Below are positions 1-9,480 of a stretch of 64,000 nucleotides of DNA, in pieces (within the stretch, counting starts at the first letter, position 1; every line of letters starts with the position of its first letter). Made by a program: the position numbers and the translations under genes. Origin of the DNA: an uncultured Geobacteraceae bacterium (GTDB lineage: Bacteria > Desulfobacterota > Desulfuromonadia > Geobacterales > Pseudopelobacteraceae); assembly GCA_903939115.1 (NCBI GenBank), contig CAJAFV010000071.1, forward strand, positions 150,924 through 214,923. The letters are read 5' to 3'. The notes under the pieces were generated by a model. The model was not told the DNA's origin. It did no database searches and saw nothing but the letters and a program-made list of their open reading frames with translations.

Positions 1-69
1 GGCCAGTTCGGCACGCTTCGCTAGGGACCGCAACAGGGAATGAACCCATCCCTCTTTATGTATGATCAT
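1..69 (-). CDS. 5' end of an unidentified gene running off the window
   Basis: An ATG at 69 (reverse strand) opens a frame of 23 codons that stays open to the window edge. It is preceded by a good Shine-Dalgarno (GGAGGA, about 4 bases upstream). It is divergent from the helicase gene. The visible residues (MIIHKEGWVHSLLRS...) are too few to place in a family. The ribosome binding site is the main support, so this may be the start of a real gene or chance. Confidence 0.4.
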   Translation of the reverse strand, partial: MIIHKEGWVHSLLRSLAKRAELA

Positions 70-186
70 CGATTCCTCCGCCTTCTGCCGTATCCGGTCA
101 GGTTTAATAGAATTGCCCACCGGGTGACACTTTGTACAACCTCGTTACGGTGAATGCAACTTTTTCGGTCATTGTTCATAAGGTGC

Positions 187-2511
187 ATGACGAGTGAATA
201 TTTCGTCCGCTTTCCGCTTGACGCAATTGAGGCAAGCGGCTACAACTTCATGATGAATCTTCTCACCAATCTCAACCCCCCCCAGAAAGAAGCCGTGCTG
301 CACGGCGAGGGACCGATGCTTATTCTGGCCGGCGCCGGTTCGGGCAAAACCCGCGTCATCACCAACCGGATCGCCTACCTGATCCGTGAACGGGGCGTGC
401 GCCCCTGGAATATTCTGGCGGTGACCTTCACCAACAAAGCGGCAAAGGAGATGGCCGAGCGTGTCGCCAAGCTGCTTGGCGGTGGCGATGTCCCGCAGAT
501 ATCAACCTTTCACGCCGCCTGCGGCCGTATCCTCCGCCGCGATATTCACCAGCTCGGTTTTCAATCATCTTTTGCAATTTATGACGACCGCGACAGCGAC
601 CGCCTGCTGAAGGATGTCATCGCCGGGATGGATCTGGATGAAAAGCGTTTTGCGGTTAAAGCGGTCTCCGGGCGGATCGATGACTTCAAAAACCGCGGCC
701 TCTTTCCGGAGGATATCGGCTCCGTTCCTCCCGGTGATGTCTACACCCGGAAGGTCGTTGAAATCTACGCCGCTTATCAGGAACGCCTCAAAAAATGCAA
801 CGCCCTCGACTTCGGAGACATGATGATTCAGGTCGTGCGGCTTCTGAAGCGTTTTCCTGACGTCTGCAGAGAGTACCAGGAGCGGTTTCAGTGGTTGCTG
901 GTGGACGAATACCAGGATACCAACCCGGTGCAGTACGATCTGATCCGCCTGCTGGCGGGAGAACGTAAAAACCTCTGCGTCGTCGGGGACGACGACCAGT
1001 CGATATACTCCTGGCGCGGAGCCGACATCCGCAACATTCTTGAATTCGAAAAGGACTTTCCCAGGGTCAAAATCATCCGTCTGGAGCAGAACTACCGTTC
1101 CACCTCCACCATCCTGGCCGCGGCCGGTGCGGTCGTCAAACAGAACTTCGGCCGCAAGGGCAAAACATTGTGGACCGAAAATCCGGCTGGCGAGAAGATT
1201 CGCTATGAGCGGGTTGAGTCAGACCGCGAAGAAGCTGCTTTTGTCAGTCGCGAGATCGGTCAGCTGAGAAACGGCGGGAACCCTCTGGATGAGATTGCTG
1301 TTTTCTATCGCACCAATGCCCAGTCGCGGCTGATTGAGGAGGCGCTTGTCGGAAGTGCGCTCCCCTACCATATCGTTGGCGGCGTCCGTTTCTACTCCCG
1401 TCTGGAGGTCAAGGACATTCTCGCCTATCTTCGGGTGCTGGATAATCCGGCCGATGAGGTGTCACTCAAACGGATCATCAATGTCCCGGCGCGCGGCATC
1501 GGCAATACAACGGTGGATAAGATTTCACTCCAGGCTTTCCAGCGGGGAGGCACTTTTTTTGACGCTCTGCAGGATGCCACCCGTGATGGACTGTTAAGCG
1601 CTTCGCCGCGCGGCAAAATCGCTGCCTTTGTGGCACTGCTGGACGGTTTTCGCACTGCCGCCGCCAGCAGCAGCCTTGCGGAACTGACCCGGTCGGTCAT
1701 GCAGGGGAGCGGCTATCTGGACCGGCTGAAAAACAGTCGCGACGAGGACGCTGCCGAACGGCTGGAGAACCTTGAACAACTTCTGGCCGCGATTGAAGAA
1801 TTCAGCGAGAAGAACCCCGAGTCGGGGCTGTCCGAATTTCTCGAACAGGTTTCACTGGTTTCCGATCTTGAGCAGGGGGAGGTCGGCCAGCCATCGGTAA
1901 CCCTTATGACGCTGCACGCCGCCAAGGGGCTTGAGTTCAAAGCCGTCTTCATGGTCGGCATGGAGGAGCGGCTCTTTCCTCATGTCCGTTCCCTCGATGA
2001 CCTGGACGGCATGGAGGAGGAACGGCGACTCTGCTACGTCGGCATGACCCGGGCGCGCGAGCGGCTCTATCTGCTGAATGCCCGCCGGAGATACCTGTTT
2101 GGCCAGGAGCAGCATAACCAGGTCTCACGGTTTTTAAAGGATATTCCTGCTGAATTACTGGATGATTCGGGGGGTGGTAATAATTATCGCAGGGGTGAGG
2201 CGGCGCCTCGCCCGGATTTCAGGCATAGTCAGCCTGCGGATCGGGCGATCCTGCGGGTCGCCCCTATGGAGGCCGCCTCCCACAACCTTGCTTCTGCCGT
2301 TTCTTATTCCGATGATATCGAAACGATCCCGGAACCATCCGAAGAGCAGGATGGCATCTCTATCGGCATGAAAGTGCGCCACGGCAAGTTCGGCGTCGGC
2401 ACTATCAGGAAAATCGAAGGAGAAGACGAGGGGCAGAAAGTGGTGGTCTGGTTTAACTCGGTCGGGCCGAAAAAACTATTGCTGCGGTTCGCAGGGCTGG
2501 AACGGGCATAG
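187..2511 (+). CDS. uvrD: UvrD/PcrA-type superfamily 1 DNA helicase
   Basis: ATP-dependent 3'-5' DNA helicase of the UvrD/PcrA/Rep family, acting in nucleotide excision repair, mismatch repair and clearing of stalled forks. The sequence shows the Q-motif region (NLNPPQKEAV), Walker A GAGSGKT, Walker B with VDEYQDTNPVQYD, the GDDDQSIYSWRGAD motif, QNYRST, and late motifs TLHAAKGLEF and VGMTRARERL. The C-terminal tail ends in a Tudor-like PcrA/UvrD segment (GMKVRHGKFGVGTI) that in relatives contacts RNA polymerase. The frame is open from 154. I place the start at the ATG at 187, which has AAGGTG just upstream. The conserved N-terminus only begins at the double ATG at 250/253, so that start is also possible. 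The length is normal for the family. It stands alone, upstream of the pilus cluster. Confidence 0.95.
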   Translation: MTSEYFVRFPLDAIEASGYNFMMNLLTNLNPPQKEAVLHGEGPMLILAGAGSGKTRVITNRIAYLIRERGVRPWNILAVTFTNKAAKEMAERVAKLLGGGDVPQISTFHAACGRILRRDIHQLGFQSSFAIYDDRDSDRLLKDVIAGMDLDEKRFAVKAVSGRIDDFKNRGLFPEDIGSVPPGDVYTRKVVEIYAAYQERLKKCNALDFGDMMIQVVRLLKRFPDVCREYQERFQWLLVDEYQDTNPVQYDLIRLLAGERKNLCVVGDDDQSIYSWRGADIRNILEFEKDFPRVKIIRLEQNYRSTSTILAAAGAVVKQNFGRKGKTLWTENPAGEKIRYERVESDREEAAFVSREIGQLRNGGNPLDEIAVFYRTNAQSRLIEEALVGSALPYHIVGGVRFYSRLEVKDILAYLRVLDNPADEVSLKRIINVPARGIGNTTVDKISLQAFQRGGTFFDALQDATRDGLLSASPRGKIAAFVALLDGFRTAAASSSLAELTRSVMQGSGYLDRLKNSRDEDAAERLENLEQLLAAIEEFSEKNPESGLSEFLEQVSLVSDLEQGEVGQPSVTLMTLHAAKGLEFKAVFMVGMEERLFPHVRSLDDLDGMEEERRLCYVGMTRARERLYLLNARRRYLFGQEQHNQVSRFLKDIPAELLDDSGGGNNYRRGEAAPRPDFRHSQPADRAILRVAPMEAASHNLASAVSYSDDIETIPEPSEEQDGISIGMKVRHGKFGVGTIRKIEGEDEGQKVVVWFNSVGPKKLLLRFAGLERA

Positions 2512-2574
2512 ATGCCATATAGTGTAAAAAACCAGCGATTTAAAGTATAAAGGTATTTCACCGATGAGCATGCA

Positions 2575-3957
2575 ATGAACGATATTCTCTCTTTTTACTT
2601 CGACGGGGCAGTAATCCAGGCCACCAAAGTGCGGATTACCGGTGATTCGGGCCTGGTCACGGATGCCAAATCGTTTCCGCTTGACGAATTAGACGGCTAT
2701 CTCGCAGAGTGCAGGGAGAAAACCTGTGTTGTCTGCTGCAATCCCCCTTTTTTCTATCAGGACATCATACACCTTCCTCCCTCTGCTGAAAAACTCTATG
2801 GCAAACTCGTCCGGAGCGAGGTCCAGAATGCTCATCCCGATTTAACATCGTTCAGCATTTTTCACTGCACCATCGGAGAGTCAACGATAGAGTCAAAGCT
2901 GTATAGTAAAATTGCAGCGTTCAGCTATCCGGACGAATTTATTGCCCCGCTGCTCCAGGCTGTAAATCGCTACGGCATCACTATCTCACATAGTTACCCG
3001 GCCCCCATCGCCATCTTCAGGCTGGCACTTACGGCGTGCGACAGCGACAGTGACCAGGCGCGCATATGTATGGCAACCCTGCCGGGAGAGAAGCTGCTTC
3101 TCGTATGCGAAAACAACGAACTGGCATTTATCAGAAAAATACCCTCGCTCTCCAGCGTCATGCTTTCTGAAGATGCACAGAATATCAATATGACTGTCGA
3201 CTACTGTCTGCAGACGCTGCGGGTCCGCCCATTTGAAGCGACCATACTCAACATGGATGAATTGTCCGAGGACCTTTCTTCTCTTGTCTCCGTCCCCTTG
3301 CGGTCTATGTTGCTTCCTCAACTGCGGGATCTCCCTCCCTATATGATACAGGAGTATCTGGCTCCGATTGCGGCCGCCCTGCATTCGGTGAAGTCACCTC
3401 GCATCGGGAACATCCTGCCGTCAGACTATGCAGCCTTTTGCAAACACAAGAAGCTTCTCTCGGTAACTGCGAAACTCATATTTGCTTTAGTCCTTTTGCT
3501 TGGCGGCTATCTGGTGAAGGAATTAATGACCATTTCCGAGCTGAAGAGTAAAATCGGCAGGGTACGCATTGAATTAAGCGGGGCGGCAAACGAGCTGGCA
3601 ACCTTCCGTACGCTTGATGAGGAGGTGAGCCGCCTCAAACAGCCACTCGATGTTGTCAACAAGCATACTATTTCGTTAAATCCGGCGGCAGCGCTGGCAG
3701 CCTTGGCACTTCCTGTCTCAGAGGAGTATGTGATCAAGGGGGCAACCGTTCAGAGCGGCGCTAACGGCCTCGATGTTCAGCTACAGGGAGTCATAAACGC
3801 TTCAATATACAGTGATACCCAGGCGTTGTACGAGAGCCTTGTTGCCAAAATCGCGAAGCTGCCCGGATATTCGGTGGTCTCCAGCACTATTGATATTCGC
3901 CAGAAAACGTTCAGCATCCAGGCCCGCTACAACAGCGGAGGTAAACCAGTCAAATGA
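2575..3957 (+). CDS. mshI: PilM-PilN fusion protein of an MSHA-like pilus (MshI-like)
   Basis: First gene of an MSHA-like type IV pilus/type II secretion cluster. Residues about 1-300 look like the cytoplasmic actin-like PilM/GspL domain. A single membrane helix follows near residue 305 (KLIFALVLLLGGYLV), then a short coiled coil and a PilN-like periplasmic alpha/beta domain to residue 460. In type IVa systems these are two proteins, so this is a natural fusion resembling MshI or GspL. It would link the cytoplasmic ATPase MshE to the inner-membrane alignment complex. The gene overlaps the next by 4 bases (ATGA), indicating translational coupling. I assign it mainly from the domain layout and neighbours, because sequence identity to named MshI proteins is low. 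Confidence 0.75.
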   Translation: MNDILSFYFDGAVIQATKVRITGDSGLVTDAKSFPLDELDGYLAECREKTCVVCCNPPFFYQDIIHLPPSAEKLYGKLVRSEVQNAHPDLTSFSIFHCTIGESTIESKLYSKIAAFSYPDEFIAPLLQAVNRYGITISHSYPAPIAIFRLALTACDSDSDQARICMATLPGEKLLLVCENNELAFIRKIPSLSSVMLSEDAQNINMTVDYCLQTLRVRPFEATILNMDELSEDLSSLVSVPLRSMLLPQLRDLPPYMIQEYLAPIAAALHSVKSPRIGNILPSDYAAFCKHKKLLSVTAKLIFALVLLLGGYLVKELMTISELKSKIGRVRIELSGAANELATFRTLDEEVSRLKQPLDVVNKHTISLNPAAALAALALPVSEEYVIKGATVQSGANGLDVQLQGVINASIYSDTQALYESLVAKIAKLPGYSVVSSTIDIRQKTFSIQARYNSGGKPVK

Positions 3958-4496
3958 GCAACGGATACGAAAGCCGCCTGAAGGCCATTGCCCGTTTATT
4001 TTACATAGCGGCCGCTCTGCTGCTTGCGGTGGGCATTTTCCTTGTGAGCCAGATGAGAAGTCGCAGCATACTGGAAAAGACCTTGATGGAGGTCACCCGC
4101 GCGCAGGAGGGCCTCACCCGGGTCAAGGCGTCCATCGCAAACCGGCGTCAGACTCTGGCGGCAATCAAATCGCACCTTGATCAGGATGCCAACAAAAGCT
4201 CTCCGGAGATGGTTCTGTACCGGAAGTTTGATGAGCTCAAATCCCGCCTCAACGCGGATGATATCACTATGGCAGCCCTTGAGAAAAAAGGTGGTGAGGC
4301 TTCGCTGCAATTCACGCTCACCTTCAACAACCCGGAGTACAACACCCTGCTCAATACGGTAAGCAGCCTTCATGGGAGCGCATTTCCGATGACTCCGGTC
4401 AGTGCTGTCGCCGTTACGCAGTCTGACAAGGGCTTGGGTGGGGTGACATACAAAATAACCGGCAAAATCATTACCAGCGACAAGGTAAAGCCATGA
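3954..4496 (+). CDS. PilO/MshJ/GspM-like inner-membrane alignment protein
   Basis: 180-residue bitopic membrane protein. It has a short cytoplasmic N-terminus, one membrane helix at about residues 15-35, a coiled-coil stretch (about 35-75) and a ferredoxin-like periplasmic domain. This is the PilO/GspM/MshJ layout. It should pair with the PilN half of the preceding fusion protein and form the inner-membrane alignment complex. It overlaps both neighbours by 4 bases (ATGA), so it is translationally coupled within the operon. Identification rests on size, topology and gene order. Confidence 0.7.
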   Translation: MSNGYESRLKAIARLFYIAAALLLAVGIFLVSQMRSRSILEKTLMEVTRAQEGLTRVKASIANRRQTLAAIKSHLDQDANKSSPEMVLYRKFDELKSRLNADDITMAALEKKGGEASLQFTLTFNNPEYNTLLNTVSSLHGSAFPMTPVSAVAVTQSDKGLGGVTYKITGKIITSDKVKP

Positions 4497-4981
4497 CCGC
4501 ACGCAATACAATTCCAACCATGTTGTTGATACTGTTTCTGGCCATCGCCATTCCGTCAGGGCTCTATCTCAGAAAGATACCCGCACCGGCGATTACCCCT
4601 GTCGAAGCTGAGGTGGCTAAATTCACAAGTCAGCCGGTGGATATGTCACTCCCGCAGCCCCCGGTTGTTTTTTCCGGGCTGGTATGTCCGGTAACAGCGC
4701 CGCACGTAAAACCGGAGACAGTACTCGGGGAAAAACCGACCGGACCGGCCGTTGCGCTCCCTGCCGCAACCAAAAGTGTCAAGCCTGTCCCGCCGCTTTC
4801 TTTGGGTAGCCTCCCGGTTGTTTCCATGATATCTTATGACGGCGCGACGAGAACGGCTATAGTCGGCAACAGGGTTGTGACGGAAGGATCGGAGCTTGGC
4901 GGGGGCAAAATAGTGAAAATCGAGGAAAACAGAGTGCTGATGCGCAAAGCCGGGAAGAATATATGGTTGACCATAGAATGA
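4493..4981 (+). CDS. PilP/MshK-like periplasmic pilus biogenesis protein
   Basis: 162 residues with an N-terminal membrane or signal helix (TMLLILFLAIAIPSGLYL). A proline-rich linker follows, then a compact C-terminal beta domain whose pattern (SYDGATRTAIVGNRVVTEGSELGGGKIVKIEENRVLM) matches the PilP/GspC homology region. In relatives this domain connects the inner-membrane complex to the N-terminal domains of the secretin. The position directly before the secretin gene agrees. The reading frame overlaps the secretin frame at 4978-4981. Confidence 0.7.
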   Translation: MTARNTIPTMLLILFLAIAIPSGLYLRKIPAPAITPVEAEVAKFTSQPVDMSLPQPPVVFSGLVCPVTAPHVKPETVLGEKPTGPAVALPAATKSVKPVPPLSLGSLPVVSMISYDGATRTAIVGNRVVTEGSELGGGKIVKIEENRVLMRKAGKNIWLTIE

Positions 4982-6567
4982 GAAGCATGGCGACCGTTAT
5001 TATGAGACGGGTACTCCCGATTCTCGTCGCGCTGGCACTATCGGCCTGTGCGACAAACAGCCATAACACAAAGGGCGATGAACGCCTCATCAAGGAGGGA
5101 GTCCCGCGGACACCGGAATGGAAAGTTGAGCCGAAGGAACCGGCTAACGAGTTGCAGCCGCCGGCTTTTGTTTCGATGCCGGAGGACATTATACCGTTCA
5201 AGACCAAGATCGTTAACATCGTCGTCAGAAACAGCCCGCTCAGAGATGTCCTCTATATTATCGCCGACGCCAGCGGCTTGAATCTCCTGACCGACAGGGA
5301 TGTGCCGCTCGACCTGCCGATGACGTTGTCACTCAGGAATGCAACCGCCGAGGAGGCTCTGAAAACGGTAGTCGCGAGCGCCGACTGTTTTTTCTCCATC
5401 ACCAACAACGTCATCAAAGTCGAATCAGTCGGGACCCGGATATTCGAGCTTGGACACCCGGCCCTGATAAACTCCTATACCATGGACGTCGGCGGCAACA
5501 TTTCCGGTGCCGGCATGAGCGGATCGGTCAAATTAGGCGGCAGAGCCGACGACAAAGCGCAGGATTTCTGGGGATCCCTGGAAACCTCGCTAAACAGCAT
5601 TTTTGACAAAAAAGATACGCCGGCGGCTCAGCCTTCTGCAACGCCTGGTGATGTCACCGCAAAACCGGTTACCCGTTCCGGCAGTGGTCCTACGCAGCAG
5701 AGCATCACCATCAACCGTCTCACCGGGACCATTATGGTCACGGCTTCCCGGAAAAATATTGAAAAAATCGAGCGTTATCTGGACAGTGTCCGGAAGGTTC
5801 TCAACCGTCAGGTCATGATCGAGGCGCGGATTCTCGAAGTCACCCTGAAAGATGAAATGAATTTCGGCATCGACTGGGCCTACGTTGACAGTTCGTTAAA
5901 TGCAGGTTTCGGCACTCTGAACAGAGTCACCGACATAGGTGACGCCATCGCTACGGCTGTCGGATCCTCAAAATTCCGGGTAGGGGTTTCAAAGGCTCAT
6001 TTCCAGGGGCTCTTGACGGCGCTGAAGACACAGGGGGAGATCAAAACTCTTTCCAATCCGAAGATCAATGTCATGAACGGACACCCCTCCATCCTGACCG
6101 TCGGCACGAACACCAGCTTCATCTCCAAAGTGACCACCACTACTGTCGCGACACCTGCGGGGAATTCAATAAGTTTTGCACCGGAAACCTCCAGCGTGCT
6201 CTCCGGCATGATCATCGGTATCGTGCCGTTCATCTCTGAGAAGGGCGACATTTCTCTCAACATAACCCCGATAACGTCCGATCTGCTCAGACTGCAGGAT
6301 AAGACGTTCGGTACTGCCGGCAATCAGGTGACTATCACGATCCCGACCGTGGCACTGCGGGAGATGACCACTACGGTCAAGATGCGTGACGGCCAGATGG
6401 TCATAATCGGCGGACTGATTTCAAAGAGCAATTCGTCAACTGAAGAAAAAGTCCCGATTCTCGGTGACTTGCCTTATCTCGGCAAACTCTTTACCAGAAT
6501 AAGCACTCTTGAATCGCGGTCGGAGTTGGTACTGCTGCTGCAACCTCACATTGTTGATAATGACTGA
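4978..6567 (+). CDS. mshL: MshL/PilQ-family secretin, lipoprotein
   Basis: Outer-membrane secretin forming the pore for an MSHA-like pilus or pseudopilus. A lipoprotein signal (LVALALSACATN, lipobox LSAC) is followed by a secretin/TonB short N-terminal domain (RDVLYIIADASGLNLL), an N-domain with a Ser/Thr/Gly-rich insert, and the C-terminal secretin barrel ending in the typical VPILGDLPYLGKLF and SELVLLLQPHIV motifs. The frame is open from 4963. I prefer the ATG at 4978, which overlaps the previous stop as ATGA. Length about 530 residues is normal for MshL. Confidence 0.9.
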   Translation: MRSMATVIMRRVLPILVALALSACATNSHNTKGDERLIKEGVPRTPEWKVEPKEPANELQPPAFVSMPEDIIPFKTKIVNIVVRNSPLRDVLYIIADASGLNLLTDRDVPLDLPMTLSLRNATAEEALKTVVASADCFFSITNNVIKVESVGTRIFELGHPALINSYTMDVGGNISGAGMSGSVKLGGRADDKAQDFWGSLETSLNSIFDKKDTPAAQPSATPGDVTAKPVTRSGSGPTQQSITINRLTGTIMVTASRKNIEKIERYLDSVRKVLNRQVMIEARILEVTLKDEMNFGIDWAYVDSSLNAGFGTLNRVTDIGDAIATAVGSSKFRVGVSKAHFQGLLTALKTQGEIKTLSNPKINVMNGHPSILTVGTNTSFISKVTTTTVATPAGNSISFAPETSSVLSGMIIGIVPFISEKGDISLNITPITSDLLRLQDKTFGTAGNQVTITIPTVALREMTTTVKMRDGQMVIIGGLISKSNSSTEEKVPILGDLPYLGKLFTRISTLESRSELVLLLQPHIVDND

Positions 6568-6588
6568 AGCACGTCGACATCAAGGCAG

Positions 6589-8250
6589 GTGAACCGCGTG
6601 TTACTTGCTCTCAAAAACCTGGGTGACCTTCTCGTCGAAAGCGGGAAGATCAGTGAGAAACAGCTTAGAATCGCCCTCATCCAGCAGCGGGTGACCGGCA
6701 CCATTCTGGGTGAAACACTCATATCGCTCGGTTTCCTGACGTCCCAGGAGTTTGCCCAGACAATCGCTCTGCAGTCCGGCCTCGAATATCTCGATCTCCA
6801 TACGTTTACCTTGTCAGATCAGGCTCTCCGCCTCATTCCCAAAGAAACTGCGCAAAAAAACGGCTACATCCCTCTGGATTTCGAAGATGGCATCCTCTCC
6901 ATCGGAATCATGACTCCCAGTAACGTAGTGGCCGTTGACAATGTGCTCCGCCTGACCGGGAAACCGCCAAAGGTGTATCTCGTCGATCAGGAGGCATACG
7001 GTGATATTTTTGAGCGGGCGTATTTCTTCTCAAAAAACTCCGTGCAGCAGCGGCTGGAGGAGTTTGCCGCGACGCTCAAGAATGGCGAGGCCATACCGGG
7101 TGCCATCGTACCGGAACTGACCGAACTACTCCTTATGGACGGCATTCTGAAAATGGCGTCGGATATCCATATGACGCCATCGGATGAGGTGCTGCACGTC
7201 TTTTACCGCATTGACGGCGTCCTTACATACGGGCACTGTCTCCCCAAAATCATCCATACGTTACTCGCCTCGCGCCTCAAGATCATGGCGGAGCTTGATA
7301 TCACCGAACAGCGGCTTCCCCAGGACGGGGCTTTTACGCTGGCGTTTCTGAAAAAGAAATACGACCTGCGTATTTCTACGGCACCTTCCATCTACGGCGA
7401 GAATATCGTCATGAGGGTTCTTTCCACCAATGGTGCCCTCAAGCATATTTCCACTCTGGGGATCAACGAAGGGCTGGTCGACTCATTGCGGGACCTTTTC
7501 AACAAGTCGCATGGCATCTTACTGATCACCGGACCGACCGGGAGCGGCAAGACGACGACCTTGTACTCCTGCCTTCGAGAGATCGATCTTCTGGAGAAAA
7601 ATGTTATCACTATTGAGGATCCGGTCGAATATCATCTGAACTTTGTCCGCCAGACCGAGGTTAACGAAAAATCCGGCTATACCTTTGCTTCCTCCGCCAG
7701 AACCTTCATGCGTCAGGATCCGGACGTCATGCTGCTTGGCGAGATCCGGGACAAGGAAACGGCCCAGATCGCCATCCGCGGCTCCATAACCGGCCATCTG
7801 CTCCTTTCCACTCTCCATGCGACTAATGCCGTCGCCTCGATCCCCCGCCTGCTGGAACTCGGAATGGACAAGCTGCTGCTCTCCTCGACCCTGTTGGCGG
7901 TCCTGGCTCAGCGTTTGGTGCGCAAGATCTGCCACTACTGCAAGGAGGAGTACGAACTCACCGAAAAGGAACGGAAAGTTTTCCACAACGCGGGAATGGA
8001 AGCCACCAGAGCCTGGCGCGGCACCGGCTGCAGCAGATGCGGTAACGGCGGCTATGCCGGCCGGAGCTCCATCGCCGAGATCATGGTCATGAATACTGAA
8101 CTTCAGGAGCTTATCTACGCCGGCGCCTCCATGGAAGCGATCTTTCAGGCGGCGCAGCGGGGAGGGATGGTGCCGCTGTTCACGGAAGGTCTCAATCAGG
8201 TTATCGCCGGTCATACCACCCTTCAAGAGGTTCAAAGGGTGGTGGGATGA
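6589..8250 (+). CDS. mshE: MshE/GspE-type pilus assembly ATPase
   Basis: Hexameric cytoplasmic ATPase that powers pilus or pseudopilus extension. An N-terminal MshEN domain (residues about 1-150, LGDLLVESGKISEKQLRIAL) precedes the GspE core: Walker A GPTGSGKTTT, Asp box (IEDPVEYHL), Walker B (DPDVMLLGEIRDKETA) and His box (GHLLLSTLHATNA). A four-cysteine zinc motif follows (CHYC ... CSRC). MshEN domains in other bacteria bind cyclic di-GMP, so this ATPase may be under c-di-GMP control (inference). The start is a GTG at 6589 with AAGGCAG upstream. The stop overlaps mshG by 4 bases. Confidence 0.92.
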   Translation: MNRVLLALKNLGDLLVESGKISEKQLRIALIQQRVTGTILGETLISLGFLTSQEFAQTIALQSGLEYLDLHTFTLSDQALRLIPKETAQKNGYIPLDFEDGILSIGIMTPSNVVAVDNVLRLTGKPPKVYLVDQEAYGDIFERAYFFSKNSVQQRLEEFAATLKNGEAIPGAIVPELTELLLMDGILKMASDIHMTPSDEVLHVFYRIDGVLTYGHCLPKIIHTLLASRLKIMAELDITEQRLPQDGAFTLAFLKKKYDLRISTAPSIYGENIVMRVLSTNGALKHISTLGINEGLVDSLRDLFNKSHGILLITGPTGSGKTTTLYSCLREIDLLEKNVITIEDPVEYHLNFVRQTEVNEKSGYTFASSARTFMRQDPDVMLLGEIRDKETAQIAIRGSITGHLLLSTLHATNAVASIPRLLELGMDKLLLSSTLLAVLAQRLVRKICHYCKEEYELTEKERKVFHNAGMEATRAWRGTGCSRCGNGGYAGRSSIAEIMVMNTELQELIYAGASMEAIFQAAQRGGMVPLFTEGLNQVIAGHTTLQEVQRVVG

Positions 8251-9464
8251 AAATATACTCCTACCAGGCCACCGACTACTCCGGAAAAGTCATCAAGGGA
8301 AGTATCGCCTCCGAAACCGCTGAGACCGCATCCCGGGATTTGGGCGCCAAAGGGTTTTATATCATTTCGATCAAGGAGACCGCCGGCCAGCTTGCCCTCA
8401 TCAAAAGATCCGTTCTGGAGTCGCAGATCAAACGTGCCGACATCATCGAATTCACCGGTAATTTTTCAATCATGCTGAAAGCCGGCGTGCCGATCATCAT
8501 CTGCCTGGACGATATAATCTCATCAACAGCCAATATTTCTTTTAAACCGATCCTGAGGGATATCCAGCAGCGGCTTGAGAGCGGCAGCACGGTGTCATCG
8601 GCCCTGGAGGCCCAGGGGAAGCTCTTTCCGGAGATCATCAAGACGCTGGTTGCCGTTGGGGAAGAGACCGGGCGTCTCGATGAGAGTTTACGTGAGGCGA
8701 CGGAACATCTGCAGAGGATGGAAAATCTGAAGGGGGCGATCAAGAAAGCCCTGATGTATCCAACATTTGCCTTCATCGCAACCATCGGTGCCCTTGTGTT
8801 CTGGATGCTGTTTGTTATTCCGAGTATGACCGGAACGCTGAAAGGGATGGGGGTCAAGCTTCCTGCCCTGACGCTGCTGCTGATAAACTCCAGCAGCATG
8901 TTTCAGGCGCACTGGAAACTTATCCCGGCTGTGTGTATCGTGATACCGCTGGCCTTCTCGCTCGCGGACAAAGTCCCCGCAATCCGGTACCTGCGTGACC
9001 GGACGCTGATACGGATCCCCTTGCTGGAGGTCATCATTTTCAACAAGCTGCTGGCTACGTTTGCTGAACAGTTCAGAATGCTGATCTCGGCAGGAATCCC
9101 GATGAGAAGGCTCTTTGATCTGATCGTGCCGGCGATGGGGAACGAATATTTCCGTGTTCATATCCTCAAAGCCAAGGAAAGCGTTCTCAACGGCAACCCG
9201 ATTTCCGAATCGCTCGAACAGGAAAAGATCCTCCCCCCGCTCGTCATCAGCAAGATTCGCATCGGCGAAACGAGCGGAACCCTTGACAAACAGTTAGATT
9301 TTCTGGCTAAGTACTACACGAAAAAACTGGACGATGCCACCGAGAACCTGGGCAAGATCATCGAACCGATCGTCATGACAGTAATCGGCGGAATGTTTGC
9401 TATTATCATCATGGGATTGCTGCTCCCAATTTACGATCTTGTCTCCAAAGTCGGGAAGTCATAG
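8247..9464 (+). CDS. mshG: MshG/GspF-type inner-membrane platform protein
   Basis: Polytopic membrane platform protein of the GspF/PilC/MshG family. Two repeated GspF domains (about residues 65-190 and 270-395) each contain the conserved E-x-G pattern (AVGEETGRLDE and RIGETSGTLDK). Three hydrophobic helices lie near residues 170, 220 and 375. It works with MshE to drive subunit extraction and pilus growth. Length 405 residues is standard. It is translationally coupled to mshE. Confidence 0.92.
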   Translation: MKIYSYQATDYSGKVIKGSIASETAETASRDLGAKGFYIISIKETAGQLALIKRSVLESQIKRADIIEFTGNFSIMLKAGVPIIICLDDIISSTANISFKPILRDIQQRLESGSTVSSALEAQGKLFPEIIKTLVAVGEETGRLDESLREATEHLQRMENLKGAIKKALMYPTFAFIATIGALVFWMLFVIPSMTGTLKGMGVKLPALTLLLINSSSMFQAHWKLIPAVCIVIPLAFSLADKVPAIRYLRDRTLIRIPLLEVIIFNKLLATFAEQFRMLISAGIPMRRLFDLIVPAMGNEYFRVHILKAKESVLNGNPISESLEQEKILPPLVISKIRIGETSGTLDKQLDFLAKYYTKKLDDATENLGKIIEPIVMTVIGGMFAIIIMGLLLPIYDLVSKVGKS

Positions 9465-9480
9465 GAGGTTCTGACAACGT

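Noticed and set aside
7519..8235. 238-codon minus-strand open frame inside mshE
   Set aside because: Opposite to the well-conserved ATPase core, and no motif.
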